From positions 41,746-105,745 of the forward strand of contig NZ_UCNN01000012.1 in assembly GCF_900473935.1 (NCBI RefSeq): 64,000 nt of DNA, given 5' to 3'. Position numbers and translations under genes: made by a program. The notes under the pieces were generated by a model. It worked only from the letters and a program-made list of their open reading frames with translations. It made no database searches and was not told where the DNA came from. Below, one piece after another: positions 27,464-37,025 of this stretch. This DNA is from Synechococcus sp. UW105 (GTDB lineage Bacteria; Cyanobacteriota; Cyanobacteriia; PCC-6307; Cyanobiaceae). The first letter of the stretch is position 1, and each line of letters opens with the position of its first letter.

Positions 27464-28753
27464 TCAGGCAAAGGGTGGTGGATTAGCCTCTGAGGTTGCC
27501 AGGGGGGCGTGACGCAGGAGTCCCCAGCAGGCGGTGTATCCATGCAGGTGGGTGCTCCCGGCCAAAGGGCCAACTTCGCCGTTGCAGAAGGCACCCGCGA
27601 TCGGTAGGTCTGCGATGACGGAACGGGCGATCCCAACATCCCCGTTTTTGCTACCAAAGAGGCCTTCCCCCCTCCCGAGGCAGGCGAACAGCAGGCCGAA
27701 CAGTGGCTGTTGATCACAACGTTCTCTGGCCTCGCAGAGCAGCTGGCGGGCCTCTCTGCGGGAGGCTTCTGCTTCCCGTAGTTGAAACTGAACGTTCTGT
27801 CCGACCCGGATCCTTTCGGCAACCGCGACTGCTCCGTTTCGGGGATCGACGCCGATCAGGTTGCGCACCAGGAAGGCACTGCGTGGTTCTGGGGAAGTGC
27901 TGGCTCCCATCAGCAGAGCACCTCTTTCGATGCCCAGGAAGAGGGAGTCTTTCACCAGTTCGCGTTCCTCGTCATTGAGCTCGGCAAGAACCCGCTGCAG
28001 GCAGGCAACAGGCGTGTCGCGTTTCTGGTTATGACTGAGTTCGAGCAGCACGTTCCGTTCAGCTTGCTCGATTGAGAACACTGGGCCGATTGGTTTGCAG
28101 CCCTGCGCTACCGCCGGTTCCAGCGTCCAGTCCCCGCCAATGGCAATGCCAACGGCTCCACTCCTCACGGCCTGTCCCTGCAGAAGAGAGCCATGGGGTG
28201 CTGCATGAGGAGCGGCAATCCCTCCCAGGCAGGGAGCGGAGGGGAAGGCGTAGTCGAGGCCGCTCATCATGTCGTTGATGCTCGAGCTGCTCGGGTCGAT
28301 CAGGATGACGAGCGACCGCAGCGCCGCAGGATCCAGTCCAAGCCATTGCTGCCACTGCTGATTGGATCCATCTAGATCGGGCAGGGTGTCGGTTGTGACC
28401 GCAAAGGGTTGAAGCACCGCCCCAGGCAGGTTGAGCAGGGTGACACTCAGGGCGGGTGTTTGTTCCAGTTCGCAGGCTTTGCCTTTGCTGTTGGTGCCGA
28501 CGACACCGCCGCCGATGCAACCCAGCCAGTGCTCCGACTGCAGTCGCTCCTGAAGGAGTGGCTGCAGTCGGGGGAGATCACTAGCGAAATCACTGGAGAC
28601 AAACACCATGGCCAGGTCTGCTTTGGCCGGTCCGAGAGCGGTGCTGACCTCCTTCACGGCTGCATCCAGGGAGGTCTGACTGGACAGCGCTGTGCGACAT
28701 CGGGCCTGGGCCTGGCGTGGTCGCAACCAGTTGAACGGTGAGAACAGCCGCAT
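27464..28753 (-). CDS. FIST N/C-domain protein
   Basis: 429 aa. The N-terminal FIST domain ([20 protein letters not shown] near residue 90, and [20 protein letters not shown]) is followed by a C-terminal FIST_C domain that includes [20 protein letters not shown] and a final [24 protein letters not shown] domains are proposed sensory or small-ligand-binding modules. Here the protein stands alone without a kinase or methyl-accepting domain. No signal peptide. Confidence 0.82.
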   Translation of the reverse strand: MRLFSPFNWLRPRQAQARCRTALSSQTSLDAAVKEVSTALGPAKADLAMVFVSSDFASDLPRLQPLLQERLQSEHWLGCIGGGVVGTNSKGKACELEQTPALSVTLLNLPGAVLQPFAVTTDTLPDLDGSNQQWQQWLGLDPAALRSLVILIDPSSSSINDMMSGLDYAFPSAPCLGGIAAPHAAPHGSLLQGQAVRSGAVGIAIGGDWTLEPAVAQGCKPIGPVFSIEQAERNVLLELSHNQKRDTPVACLQRVLAELNDEERELVKDSLFLGIERGALLMGASTSPEPRSAFLVRNLIGVDPRNGAVAVAERIRVGQNVQFQLREAEASRREARQLLCEARERCDQQPLFGLLFACLGRGEGLFGSKNGDVGIARSVIADLPIAGAFCNGEVGPLAGSTHLHGYTACWGLLRHAPLATSEANPPPFA

Positions 28754-28822
28754 GGCTGGACCTTACCAACCCTGCCTTTGCGGATGTGTGCGTCGATAAT
28801 GGCGCCGACTTGAACCACTCCG

Positions 28823-29434
28823 GTGCCCGATCTTCCTTACCGCAGCCTGGTGTGGCTGACCTATCGTCTCGGAGCCACTTTCGCTTTGGGTCTGCCGCTT
28901 GTCCTGCTGATCTGGGCCGCGGTGCGCAGGGAGGCGGTGATCAATCGTTTGCTCGGCATCTATTGGAAGGTGGCCAGCTTGCTTGTCATCACCTTGCTGT
29001 TGCTGACGGATCAGCGCCCACTGGGTTACATCACAGCCTTGTTGGCCCCCGTGCTGATGACGATCAGCGTGTGGTTCTGGGTGGATCTGAATGAGGAGCT
29101 CGCTGATGGATCTCTGCGCAACCCACTCACCCTGACGGTGAGGCTCTGGCGGTGGGCCCTGAGTGGGTTTTCGGTGATCGCCACCGCGATGGCGATCAGC
29201 AGTCTCTCTTGTGTGACGGCACTCCAGGGCAGTGACTGCAAAGCCTGGCTTGAGGCCCCCCAAGGATTGCATCGGGTGCTGGAGAGAGTGTTTGATTTCC
29301 TGTTCGGTGGAGACTGGAACGAAGCCGTCGCAGCCTTCTTTGGCTACGTGATGCTGGTGGCCTATGTCGTGGGCCTGCTCCAGTGGTTGTTGGTCCGTCT
29401 GCCCAGACAGGGGCGCGTCGCAGGTGAGTTCTGA
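28823..29434 (+). CDS. DUF3177-like cyanobacterial membrane protein
   Basis: 203 aa with five or so hydrophobic helices (near residues 17-33, 48-62, 68-86, 108-127, 172-193), ending in a basic tail. The start is GTG 28823 (PDLPYRSLVWLTYRLG). The pattern matches the cyanobacterial DUF3177 family, of unknown function. It is divergent from the FIST gene (69 bases). The stop overlaps the next gene by 11 bases, so the two are probably coupled. Confidence 0.65.
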   Translation: MPDLPYRSLVWLTYRLGATFALGLPLVLLIWAAVRREAVINRLLGIYWKVASLLVITLLLLTDQRPLGYITALLAPVLMTISVWFWVDLNEELADGSLRNPLTLTVRLWRWALSGFSVIATAMAISSLSCVTALQGSDCKAWLEAPQGLHRVLERVFDFLFGGDWNEAVAAFFGYVMLVAYVVGLLQWLLVRLPRQGRVAGEF

Positions 29435-29747
29435 TCCGTTGACGTCAGGCGAGCTCGTCATCTTGGAGAGCATCAGCCGTGAGCGCCCCGACCGTGTCGT
29501 GCGGCTCGCGGGTTATGTCCAATTGTCGGGAGGTGCAACAGAAGCGCTTGAACTCTTGCTGTTCCGTGGCTTCAGCAGTTGCATCACTCACCCCACAGCC
29601 TTTGATCCCGATCAGAGCGTGTTGCCTGATGGGGCCTGCATTGAGCAGGCCACGTTGCTTCTGGGGCCATTGAATCCGGATGCTGAGCAACCGCTGTTGG
29701 GCCCAATCCCCGTTCACCAGTTGCTCGACCCTGAGGCTTGGATCTGA
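29424..29747 (+). CDS. Conserved hypothetical protein (107 aa)
   Basis: Begins at GTG 29424 inside the end of the DUF3177-like gene. Soluble: RPDRVVRLAGYVQLSGGATE, then LLLFRGFSSCITHPTAFDPD, then LLGPLNPDAEQPLLGPIPV. I recognise it as a type of small protein conserved in cyanobacteria (possibly the group called DUF7734), but I cannot confirm this. No function is known to me. Its stop is one base from the end of ileS on the other strand. Confidence 0.65.
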   Translation: MSSDPLTSGELVILESISRERPDRVVRLAGYVQLSGGATEALELLLFRGFSSCITHPTAFDPDQSVLPDGACIEQATLLLGPLNPDAEQPLLGPIPVHQLLDPEAWI

Positions 29748-29748
29748 G

Positions 29749-32655
29749 TTAACGACGCTCAAGCACGGCCACACAGCGACCACACAGCTCGGGGTGATCT
29801 GGGTGTTGCCCGATGTCGTTTTCGTAGTGCCAGCAGCGTTCACACTTCTGACCACGGGAACGGGCGACTTCGATCACGGCCAGCTCACTCTCCTCGCTCG
29901 CCAAAAGCTCGGCCCAGGGATCACCTCCCAGCTGTAGTTGGGAGACCAACAACCAATCGTGTAGCCCATCCACCTCCGGTTGCCCGTGCTCCTGCATCCA
30001 GTTCACTGCGTTTTGCAGTGCTGGGCTGCGCACATCGATCCGCACGGTGGCTTCGAGGGACGCGCCTAGTTCTCTCCTGGCGCGGCAGTCTTCGAGAACG
30101 CGGTTGACGGCGCTTCGTAGGTCTCGCAGCTGCTGCATCGGGGCCTGGAGGCTGTCGTCTCGCCAACTGTCTGGCACCGTGGGCCAACCGCGGCGGAACA
30201 CGGAGTCTTCTTCCACCGGGTAGGGCAGGTTCTGCCAGATGTCTTCCGCCATGTGGCAGAGCACGGGGGCAATCGCCCCGGAGAGTCGTTCGATGATGAG
30301 AGCCATCACCGTTTGACAACTGCGGCGGCGTTTGTCGTTGGGGGCACTGACGTAAAGCCGGTCTTTGGCGATGTCGAGGTAGAAGTTGGAGAGGTCGCTG
30401 ACGCAGTAGTTCTGCAGCAACTGGAAAAAGCGGAAGAATTCGAAATTCTCAAAGGCCTCTGAAATGCTGTCGAGCACGGTGGCGGTGCGCTGCAACATCC
30501 AGCGATCGAGCAACGGCAGTTCGTGAATCGGGATGGCATCCCGTGTCGGGTCGAAGTCGTGGAGGTTGCCGAGGAGGTAGCGGGCAGTGTTGCGCACCTT
30601 CCGGTAGACGTCGGCGAGCTGGCGCAGGATGCCGGCGCCGATCGGCACATCCGCTGAGTAGTCCACGGAGCTCACCCAAAGACGCAGCACATCGGCGCCA
30701 TAGGGCGGCTCTTGTTTCTGGTTTTTGCCACCCTCGATGATCACCATCGGATCAACGACATTGCCGAGGGATTTGCTCATCTTGCGGCCCTTCTCGTCGA
30801 GAGCGAAGCCATGGGTGAGCACAGTGCGGTAGGGGGCATGGCCGTTGACCGCCACCGATGTGAGCAGGGAGCTCTGGAACCAGCCCCGGTGTTGGTCGGA
30901 TCCCTCCAGGTAAAGGTCGGCGGGATAGCTCAGGCCCTCGCGCTGGCTGGCCACGGCGGCCCAACTGGAACCGGAGTCGAACCACACGTCCATGGTGTCG
31001 GTGCCTTTGCGCCACTGGTCTGCTTCCGCCTGATGGCTGGGTGGCAGAAGCTCGGCTTCGTCTTTCTCCCACCACACGTCGGCGCCGTGCTCGGCAATGA
31101 GAGCCTGAATGTGGCTGATGGAGTCGGCGTTCAACAGCACGTCGCCGCTGCTGCGGTGATAGAAGACTGGGATCGGTACACCCCACGTGCGTTGTCGGGA
31201 GATGCACCAGTCGCCCCGTTCAGCAACCATGGACTCGATCCTGTTGCGGCCGGAGCCCGGGAGCCACCTCACCTGATCGATCGCCTCAAGGGCATCGGCG
31301 CGGAACCCCTCCACGGAGGCAAACCACTGCTCGGTAGCACGGAAAATGGTGGGTTTCTTGGTACGCCAGTCGTAGGGGTAGCGGTGGGCATAGCTCTCGT
31401 GTTTGAGCAGTGCGCCCGATTCTTCCAGTGCTTCGAGGATGGCCGGGTTGGCATCTTTCAGGACGTTCAGGCCCGCGAAAGGACCGGCCTCGGCGGTGAG
31501 GGTGCCTGCTTCATCCACCGGACACAGCACGGGCAGCCCGTGCTTCCGGCCAGTGTTGAAGTCATCCACACCGTGGCCAGGGGCGGTGTGTACCAGCCCG
31601 GTTCCGGACTCCGTGGTGATGTATTCCCCTCCGACAACGATCGGACTTTCCCTCTCGAGCAGGGGGTGGCGGTAGCTGAGGCCTGCAAGATCGGCTCCCT
31701 TGACCACGGCTTTCTGGGTTAGCGAGGTCTCCAACTTGGAGGCCAAGCCCTCGCACAGCTCGGAGGCCACAATCAGCAAACGGCCATCTGCATCGGCCGC
31801 GAAGGCGTAATCCAGGCGCTCATTGATCGACACCGCCAGGTTGGCGGGAAGAGTCCAGGGGGTGGTGGTCCAGATCGCCACCTTCAGCGTCTGCCCGAGC
31901 TCGGGACCCTCGATCGGTAGCTCTAGGCCTTGCTCCTTGAGAGAGGTACGTAGTGCATCTGGCACGGAGACAGCTGGGAAGGCCACATACACGCTTGGGC
32001 TGGTATGACCATCGGGGTATTCCAGTTCGGCTTCGGCAAGGGCGGTGCGGGAGCTTGGACTCCAGTGCACCGGTTTCAGGCCTCGATAGATGTGGCCCTT
32101 GAGGGCCATGCTCCCGAAGACCTCGATTTGGGCGGCTTCATACTCCTTCTGGAGGGTGAGATAGGGGTGACTCCAGTCGGCCCAGATCCCCCACCGCTTG
32201 AAGCCCGCCATTTGGCTGTCCACCTGCTTGCGGGCATAGACCGCAGCTTTCTTGCGAAGCTTCACCGGTGTCAGCGCTTTGCGCTGCTCTTGGTCCATGG
32301 CCTGGAGCACCTTGAGTTCGATCGGCAGGCCGTGGCAGTCCCAGCCGGGCACGAAGCGCACGCGCTGACCCTTCATCACCCGATGTTTGTTGATGATGTC
32401 TTTGAGCACCTTGTTGAGGGCATGCCCCATGTGCAGGGCCCCGTTGGCGTAGGGCGGACCGTCGTGAAGAGTGAAGACCGGGCCTGGGTTCTCTTCGCCA
32501 AGGCGCTGGTCGATTCCTTGTTCGGTCCAGAAGCTTTGCAGCTGCGGTTCGCGCTGGATTGCGTTGGCACGCATCCCGAACCCTGTCTGGAGAAGGTTGA
32601 GGGTTTCCTTGTATGAGGGGCGCGCATCAGCGGCCGGGCGGCTCTCCTGGGACAC
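29749..32655 (-). CDS. ileS: Isoleucyl-tRNA synthetase
   Basis: Class I aminoacyl-tRNA synthetase of 968 aa. The HIGH motif appears as GALHMGHALNK after LHDGPPYAN, the KMSKS loop as GRKMSKSLGNVV, and the editing (CP1) domain includes TTTPWTLPANLAVS. The C-terminus carries a zinc knuckle CERCWHYENDIG...CGRCVAVLERR, as in bacterial-type IleRS. Full length and intact. It is preceded on the same strand by the Ycf66-like gene. Confidence 0.97.
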   Translation of the reverse strand: MSQESRPAADARPSYKETLNLLQTGFGMRANAIQREPQLQSFWTEQGIDQRLGEENPGPVFTLHDGPPYANGALHMGHALNKVLKDIINKHRVMKGQRVRFVPGWDCHGLPIELKVLQAMDQEQRKALTPVKLRKKAAVYARKQVDSQMAGFKRWGIWADWSHPYLTLQKEYEAAQIEVFGSMALKGHIYRGLKPVHWSPSSRTALAEAELEYPDGHTSPSVYVAFPAVSVPDALRTSLKEQGLELPIEGPELGQTLKVAIWTTTPWTLPANLAVSINERLDYAFAADADGRLLIVASELCEGLASKLETSLTQKAVVKGADLAGLSYRHPLLERESPIVVGGEYITTESGTGLVHTAPGHGVDDFNTGRKHGLPVLCPVDEAGTLTAEAGPFAGLNVLKDANPAILEALEESGALLKHESYAHRYPYDWRTKKPTIFRATEQWFASVEGFRADALEAIDQVRWLPGSGRNRIESMVAERGDWCISRQRTWGVPIPVFYHRSSGDVLLNADSISHIQALIAEHGADVWWEKDEAELLPPSHQAEADQWRKGTDTMDVWFDSGSSWAAVASQREGLSYPADLYLEGSDQHRGWFQSSLLTSVAVNGHAPYRTVLTHGFALDEKGRKMSKSLGNVVDPMVIIEGGKNQKQEPPYGADVLRLWVSSVDYSADVPIGAGILRQLADVYRKVRNTARYLLGNLHDFDPTRDAIPIHELPLLDRWMLQRTATVLDSISEAFENFEFFRFFQLLQNYCVSDLSNFYLDIAKDRLYVSAPNDKRRRSCQTVMALIIERLSGAIAPVLCHMAEDIWQNLPYPVEEDSVFRRGWPTVPDSWRDDSLQAPMQQLRDLRSAVNRVLEDCRARRELGASLEATVRIDVRSPALQNAVNWMQEHGQPEVDGLHDWLLVSQLQLGGDPWAELLASEESELAVIEVARSRGQKCERCWHYENDIGQHPDHPELCGRCVAVLERR

Positions 32656-32680
32656 AATGGCGCTGCAGCAATCGGGATTA

Positions 32681-33598
32681 TCAGTCCTCGCCGGTGCTCA
32701 TCGGGGTTTCGGCTTCCGGATCGTCGCCGGATGGCTTGGACAGGACCGTGCTCGAAGCCGTTGTGATGTCTGCATCGCTGGGTGGTTCCAGTGATGTTGC
32801 TGGTTTCGGTTCCGGCCGGACCCAACGTTTGCCTTTTCCCTTCACACGAGGGCTGCCGAAGCCTTTGCCTCTTTTTTCTGAGGGTGCGCTGTGCGTTGGC
32901 AAGGCCGATTCGGGGGATCTCCGCTTGGCAGCAACTGGTTCCGCTGTCACGGTGATCGTCTCAGCGTTGACGGCTGCTTCGGCTGCTTCGGCTGCTTCGG
33001 ATGGCGCGTTTGTCTCTGCGGCTTCTAGGGGTTCAGGAGCACTGAGGGAGGCCACTGTGGTGTCGTTGTGGACCTCAGGCGCTGTGCTTTCGGCCTGGTC
33101 AGTACTGGATGGCTCAGGGGTGGTGTCCTCTGTTTCAGGACGGACCCAGCGTTTCCCCGTGCGGCTTGTTCCTTCAGGCTTTGCAGTGGTCGCTGGGGAG
33201 GGCTTGAGAGCGGTGAGTGCTGCTCCGGCGCTGTTGCCAAGGCTCACCATGGCCGCAAGCAGCTGCTGCACGCTTGTGATCCAGCGTTCGCGAGAACTGA
33301 GACGCTGTTTCTCCTCGCTGCTGAGCTGGTGCCAGCGAGCCTGGGCCACTTCACTGCCCAGTCGGCCGATGAGCAGAGTGCCGCAGACCACTGCAAGCAT
33401 CGGCGACCCCCGCAGCAGATCGCTGCTGGTCACCAGCACCAGCCCCAGCAGCAGAACCACTGCCCCCCAGAGACCATCGCGCGGTCGGCTCAGTTCAGTT
33501 GCCAGCAGGGGCAGCAACAGCACTGCCATGCCCACCAGCAGGCAGAGATCTCCGGTGAGGTTGGCCAGCATCAGCAAGTGGGTGCGGGTTGGCTCCAT
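32681..33598 (-). CDS. Ycf66-like membrane protein with repetitive tail
   Basis: About 305 aa from ATG 33598 (MEPTRTHLLMLANLTG). Two to three hydrophobic helices occupy residues 10-85; the region ELSRPRDGLWGAVVLLLGLV is typical. The rest is low-complexity Ala/Glu/Ser/Thr/Pro. The tail contains the basic-aromatic motif GKRWVRPE twice (after SRT and after KGK) and a run of AEAAEAA. It resembles cyanobacterial/plastid Ycf66 proteins; the assignment is moderate. A longer ORF extends across tRNA-Leu on the same strand and is not real. Confidence 0.55.
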   Translation of the reverse strand: MEPTRTHLLMLANLTGDLCLLVGMAVLLLPLLATELSRPRDGLWGAVVLLLGLVLVTSSDLLRGSPMLAVVCGTLLIGRLGSEVAQARWHQLSSEEKQRLSSRERWITSVQQLLAAMVSLGNSAGAALTALKPSPATTAKPEGTSRTGKRWVRPETEDTTPEPSSTDQAESTAPEVHNDTTVASLSAPEPLEAAETNAPSEAAEAAEAAVNAETITVTAEPVAAKRRSPESALPTHSAPSEKRGKGFGSPRVKGKGKRWVRPEPKPATSLEPPSDADITTASSTVLSKPSGDDPEAETPMSTGED

Positions 33599-33627
33599 TC
33601 TGGTTGGATGCCTAGAGTTCGGCCGCT

Positions 33628-33709
33628 GCCCACCTGGCGGAATTGGTAGACGCGCTGGTTTTAGGTACCAGTGGCTTCGGTCGTGGGGGTTCAAGTCCCC
33701 CGGTGGGCA
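33628..33709 (+). tRNA. tRNA-Leu (anticodon UAG)
   Basis: 82-nt tRNA with a 7-bp acceptor stem (GCCCACC / GGTGGGC, discriminator A), a D-arm with GGCGGAATTGGTAGACGC, an anticodon stem CTGGT/ACCAG with loop TTTAGGT (anticodon TAG), a short extra arm and the T-arm GGGGGTTCAAGTCCCCC. The relatively long variable region fits Leu. CCA is not encoded. Reads CUA and other CUN codons. Confidence 0.96.
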
Positions 33710-33741
33710 TTGCACTTTTCTTAGGGTCAAGTGCTTGTGAC

Positions 33742-34788
33742 ATGTTGAGAAGGCTGCGTCAACCGATGACCAACGCAACCGCTGCTGCCTTCACTGCACC
33801 GCCTGCGGGCCAGGGGTTGCGCTCAGTGCCAAAGGAGTTCCTTGACCCCCCTGCGGCGTGGAACCCCACCGTGGGGCTGTTCCTCTGTGGCTACGCCCTC
33901 GCCGCGGTCACCATTTGGGGGTGGTTTATCGGGACCTGGCCCCTGCCCGTGCTGTTGATGACGGGATTTCTGGCACTGCATTTGGAAGGCACCGTTGTGC
34001 ACGATGCATGCCACAAGGCCGCCCATCCTGTGCCCTGGATCAACCAGGCGATGGGGCATGGGTCAGCTCTGCTGCTTGGCTTCAGTTTTCCTGTGTTCAC
34101 GCGAGTGCATCTACAGCATCACTCCCATGTGAATGACCCCAAGAACGATCCCGATCACATCGTCAGCACCTTCGGTCCGCTTTGGCTGATTGCACCGCGG
34201 TTTTTTTATCACGAGTATTTCTTTTTTCAGCGCAAGCTCTGGAAACGCTGGGAGTTGATGCAGTGGGGGTTTGAACGGGCTGTCTTCATCACGATTGTGG
34301 TCGCTGCAGTTCGTTTTGATTTTCTGTCCTTCATTTTCAATTGTTGGTTTGCCCCAGCCTTGATGGTGGGTGTCACCCTCGGCTTGTTCTTCGACTACCT
34401 GCCTCACCGTCCGTTTCTGTCGCGTAACCGCTGGCAGAACGCGCGCGTGTATCCCGGTCGCACGATGAACTGGCTGATCATGGGCCAGAACTATCACTTG
34501 GTTCACCATCTCTGGCCTTCGATCCCTTGGTTCGAGTACAAGCCGGCCTATGAAGCCACCAAGCCCCTGCTCGATTCAAAGGGTTCCCCTCAGCGCCTTG
34601 GGCTCTTTGAGACGCGCACCGATCTGTTCAACTTCCTCTACGACATCTTCCTTGGGGTGCGTAGCCACAAGCCACATGGCAGCAAGATGCGCCGTCTTGC
34701 TTGGGTCATGCCAAGTTCTCGCATGCGTCGGGGTTGGATGGGTCTGCTCCAGCGCACAGCCGTTACTCCGGCACGCAGACGCTTCTAA
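33742..34788 (+). CDS. crtR: Beta-carotene hydroxylase CrtR
   Basis: Di-iron membrane hydroxylase that adds 3-OH groups to beta-carotene to make zeaxanthin, the main carotenoid of marine Synechococcus. 348 aa with the fatty-acid-hydroxylase histidine clusters: VVHDACHKAAH, RVHLQHHSHVNDP, and a last cluster in GQNYHLVHHLWPSIPW. Three to four membrane segments. The start could be ATG 33742 or 33766 (MTNATAAAF). It lies just after tRNA-Leu. Confidence 0.92.
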   Translation: MLRRLRQPMTNATAAAFTAPPAGQGLRSVPKEFLDPPAAWNPTVGLFLCGYALAAVTIWGWFIGTWPLPVLLMTGFLALHLEGTVVHDACHKAAHPVPWINQAMGHGSALLLGFSFPVFTRVHLQHHSHVNDPKNDPDHIVSTFGPLWLIAPRFFYHEYFFFQRKLWKRWELMQWGFERAVFITIVVAAVRFDFLSFIFNCWFAPALMVGVTLGLFFDYLPHRPFLSRNRWQNARVYPGRTMNWLIMGQNYHLVHHLWPSIPWFEYKPAYEATKPLLDSKGSPQRLGLFETRTDLFNFLYDIFLGVRSHKPHGSKMRRLAWVMPSSRMRRGWMGLLQRTAVTPARRRF

Positions 34789-34812
34789 ATCAGCATTGAG
34801 TTTGTGCTGATT
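34788..34812. terminator. Hairpin between convergent crtR and gatC
   Basis: Perfect 8-bp inverted repeat (AATCAGCA ... TGCTGATT, loop 9 nt) directly after the crtR stop codon and 34 bases from the gatC stop. It has no clear T-run on either side, so it is at best a weak or bidirectional terminator, or an mRNA-stabilising stem. Confidence 0.4.
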
Positions 34813-34845
34813 CGGTTCGGCTGGGTGCCTTCTGTTCGTGGCTGA

Positions 34846-35139
34846 TCACTCCGTCAGGATCTTGGGAACTCTGAAGAAATCGCCTTCCCGCAGTGGCGCT
34901 TGATCCAGCAGTTCTTCGCGCACATCGGTTGGCACAACGGCATCTTCGCGGGTGACGTTGACCACTTCCACAGCGCGAGTGGTTGGCGGAACTCCTTCTG
35001 TCTCCACGGCTTGGAGTTGTTCGACGTAATCGAGGATGCGCTCCAGTTGGCCGGTGTAGGTGGTGATGGTCTCCTCCGGCAGGTCGAGCCGAGCCAGCTT
35101 GGCCACCTTGCGCACGTCGTCGGCTGTGATTTTGCTCAT
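34846..35139 (-). CDS. gatC: Glu/Asp-tRNA amidotransferase subunit C
   Basis: 97-aa stabilising subunit of the GatCAB complex that converts Glu-tRNA(Gln) to Gln-tRNA(Gln). The family pattern is clear: [20 protein letters not shown] near the N-terminus, [19 protein letters not shown], and [19 protein letters not shown] at the end. It overlaps the upstream creatininase-family gene by 4 bases (ATGA type). Confidence 0.95.
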   Translation of the reverse strand: MSKITADDVRKVAKLARLDLPEETITTYTGQLERILDYVEQLQAVETEGVPPTTRAVEVVNVTREDAVVPTDVREELLDQAPLREGDFFRVPKILTE

Positions 35140-35924
35140 GCGGCGGTGAGGAAGGTGGCTAAATCATTGCGCAGCGCCGTCGCTGCCGTGCTCAGGAATT
35201 CGGCGCCATGGTCGGCTTTCGCCAAAAACGGGTCAGAGCCCATGCGGCCATCGGGATGGCGGCGGCGGAAATCTGCCGGGCCATGGATGGGCCCGCAGGG
35301 GGCTGGTTCAGGTAGTGGGCGTTGTTTGTCCTCCAGGCTGGGATGCAGATGCAGGGTGAGCGCGATTTCGCTCGGGGTGGCGTGCTGGCCTTCCCTGTCG
35401 CCGTAGAGCGCCCGCGCATGTTGCATCACTGGTCCGGCCATGAACCAATTCGCCAGCCTGCAGCGCAGTCGTGGAGCAACTGGCAGGCCGCGGCTGGTGG
35501 CGGTGCCATAGGCCTGGGCGAAGGCGGCTTTGGCTGTTGCAATGTTCCCGCCGTGTCCGTTCACGACGAAGATCCGCTCGAAGCCATGGGTGGCCAGGGA
35601 CAAAACCAGGTCGTGCAGCACGGCCAGCAGGGTGTTGGGCTGCAGGCTCATCGTGCCGGCGAAACCGAGATGGTGCTCTGCCATGCCAAAGGCCTGGGCT
35701 GGAGTCACGAGTACACCGCTCTGACGCCCTAGCTCAAGGGCCACCGCTTCGGCGGTGAGTGCGTCGGTGCCGATCGCTCCGGTGGGTCCGTGTTGCTCGG
35801 TCGATCCGAGCGGGATGATCACACCTTTGTACTGCTCCAGATAGCGATCTACTTCAGGCCAGCTGCGCAGAGCCAGTCGAATCGCTTCGGTGCTGGAGAC
35901 CGGTCCTGGGAGGGGGGAACTCAT
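35136..35924 (-). CDS. Creatininase-family amidohydrolase
   Basis: 262 aa from ATG 35924. Metal-binding motifs of the family: [20 protein letters not shown] (Glu, His and Asp ligands) and [15 protein letters not shown], plus [12 protein letters not shown]. In bacteria such proteins hydrolyse creatinine-like or formamide substrates (for example in pterin or riboflavin-related pathways); the substrate here is unknown. The stop overlaps the gatC start, so both are read from one mRNA. Confidence 0.85.
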   Translation of the reverse strand: MSSPLPGPVSSTEAIRLALRSWPEVDRYLEQYKGVIIPLGSTEQHGPTGAIGTDALTAEAVALELGRQSGVLVTPAQAFGMAEHHLGFAGTMSLQPNTLLAVLHDLVLSLATHGFERIFVVNGHGGNIATAKAAFAQAYGTATSRGLPVAPRLRCRLANWFMAGPVMQHARALYGDREGQHATPSEIALTLHLHPSLEDKQRPLPEPAPCGPIHGPADFRRRHPDGRMGSDPFLAKADHGAEFLSTAATALRNDLATFLTAA

Positions 35925-35987
35925 GCCAAGCGAATCATTCGTCTGATGATCGCTCAGCAACCCCCCGCTTGCCGATCGGGGAAGGGA

Positions 35988-36131
35988 TCAATGGGCGGTG
36001 CCGTTGCCGTCGTACTTGTCGGTGTTGTAGTAGCCACCTCTGGTCCCGAAATAGAGCGTCGCCAGGACGAAAAACCCGCAGCTAAAGAGCAGCACGGTGC
36101 CGAGGTTGAATCCTGAGAGGGCAGCGTCCAT
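35988..36131 (-). CDS. Single-helix thylakoid-type protein (47 aa), possibly NdhP-like
   Basis: Starts MDAALSGFNLGTVLLF, has one membrane helix (about residues 9-28) and ends GTRGGYYNTDKYDGNGTAH. The size and layout (one helix plus a GxYDxDxYxGxGxAH-like tail) suggest a small subunit of a thylakoid complex; I suspect an NDH-1 small subunit such as NdhP but cannot verify it. ATG 36131 is chosen; the 47-codon upstream extension has no coding character. Lies between the creatininase and VUT-transporter genes. Confidence 0.65.
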   Translation of the reverse strand: MDAALSGFNLGTVLLFSCGFFVLATLYFGTRGGYYNTDKYDGNGTAH

Positions 36132-36282
36132 GGTCAGATGCTTGATGCTGTAAGCATGCCAACCAATCAGGTTGGAGTTGGAATTGGTGCGCTGATCGTC
36201 ACCGTTGGCGTGCAGTGATCGCTCAGCTGTCGTTTTGGCGCGATCCAGGCAACGACACAGCCAAGGATGCAACGGTTGGTGG

Positions 36283-37014
36283 TTAACCAGTGATTTCCTG
36301 ACCTGCCTCTGGAACGTCCAGCCATTGCCGCAACCAGGCAGTAAGCCAGATGAAGGGTAGTGTGTCTGCCAGGGCCGCCATGGCTTTGAACAGATAGCCG
36401 CTGGCGATGAACGCGGTTAGCTGCGGGAGTACTGGTTCGCCGGTGCGGATTGGCAGCACGTGGGCTGCGTAGTGGCTAATAAGCACGACCGCGCTGGTGT
36501 CGACTAGCTGGCTCACCAGGGTGGAGCCGTTGTTGCGCAGCCATAGAGCTTTCCCTTGGGTGCGTTCTTTCCAGAAATGGAACAGACGAACATCCACGAA
36601 CTGGGCGGTGAGATACGCCACCATCGAGGCTCCTACTGAACCAAAGGCCAGCCGCTGGATCTCAAAGAAGGTTGTCTCTGGAGCGTCTTGGAGCCCCGGC
36701 ATCACGCCTCCCAGCCAGAGGATCAGCACCACCCAGACGTTGAGCAGTAGGCCCACCCACACCACCTGAGCTGCTTTGCGTTCACCCCACAGTTCACTGA
36801 TCAGGTCGGTGCAGAGGAAGGTGACTGGGTAGGGGAGTGCACCGACGGCCACCACGATTGGCCAGGAGCCGATGTGGCCCAGAGCTAGAAAGCGCGTCAG
36901 CCCGAGGATGTTGAGCATCCCCAGGGTGCCGAGGAACAATCCCACCAGCACGAGAAACACCAGATCGCGGCGGGCTTGCAAGCTGCTACTGGTCACGGTG
37001 GTGAAGGGAGACAT
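36283..37014 (-). CDS. VUT/YhhQ-family transporter (queuosine-precursor type)
   Basis: About 243 aa, six hydrophobic segments. Signature VTFLCTDLISELWGERKAAQ near residue 60, FVDVRLFHFWKERTQGKALW, and NNGSTLVSQLVDTSAVVLI. These are the conserved parts of the YhhQ/VUT family, proposed to import queuosine precursors. ATG 37014 (MSPFTTVTSS) is used; the ORF continues 19 codons upstream into the VanW gene. Confidence 0.85.
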   Translation of the reverse strand: MSPFTTVTSSSLQARRDLVFLVLVGLFLGTLGMLNILGLTRFLALGHIGSWPIVVAVGALPYPVTFLCTDLISELWGERKAAQVVWVGLLLNVWVVLILWLGGVMPGLQDAPETTFFEIQRLAFGSVGASMVAYLTAQFVDVRLFHFWKERTQGKALWLRNNGSTLVSQLVDTSAVVLISHYAAHVLPIRTGEPVLPQLTAFIASGYLFKAMAALADTLPFIWLTAWLRQWLDVPEAGQEITG

Positions 37015-37025
37015 GCCTGGGATGC

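Noticed and set aside
32613..33740. Long plus-strand ORF antisense to the Ycf66-like gene and over tRNA-Leu
   Set aside because: Shadow of the minus-strand gene; its end lies in the tRNA.
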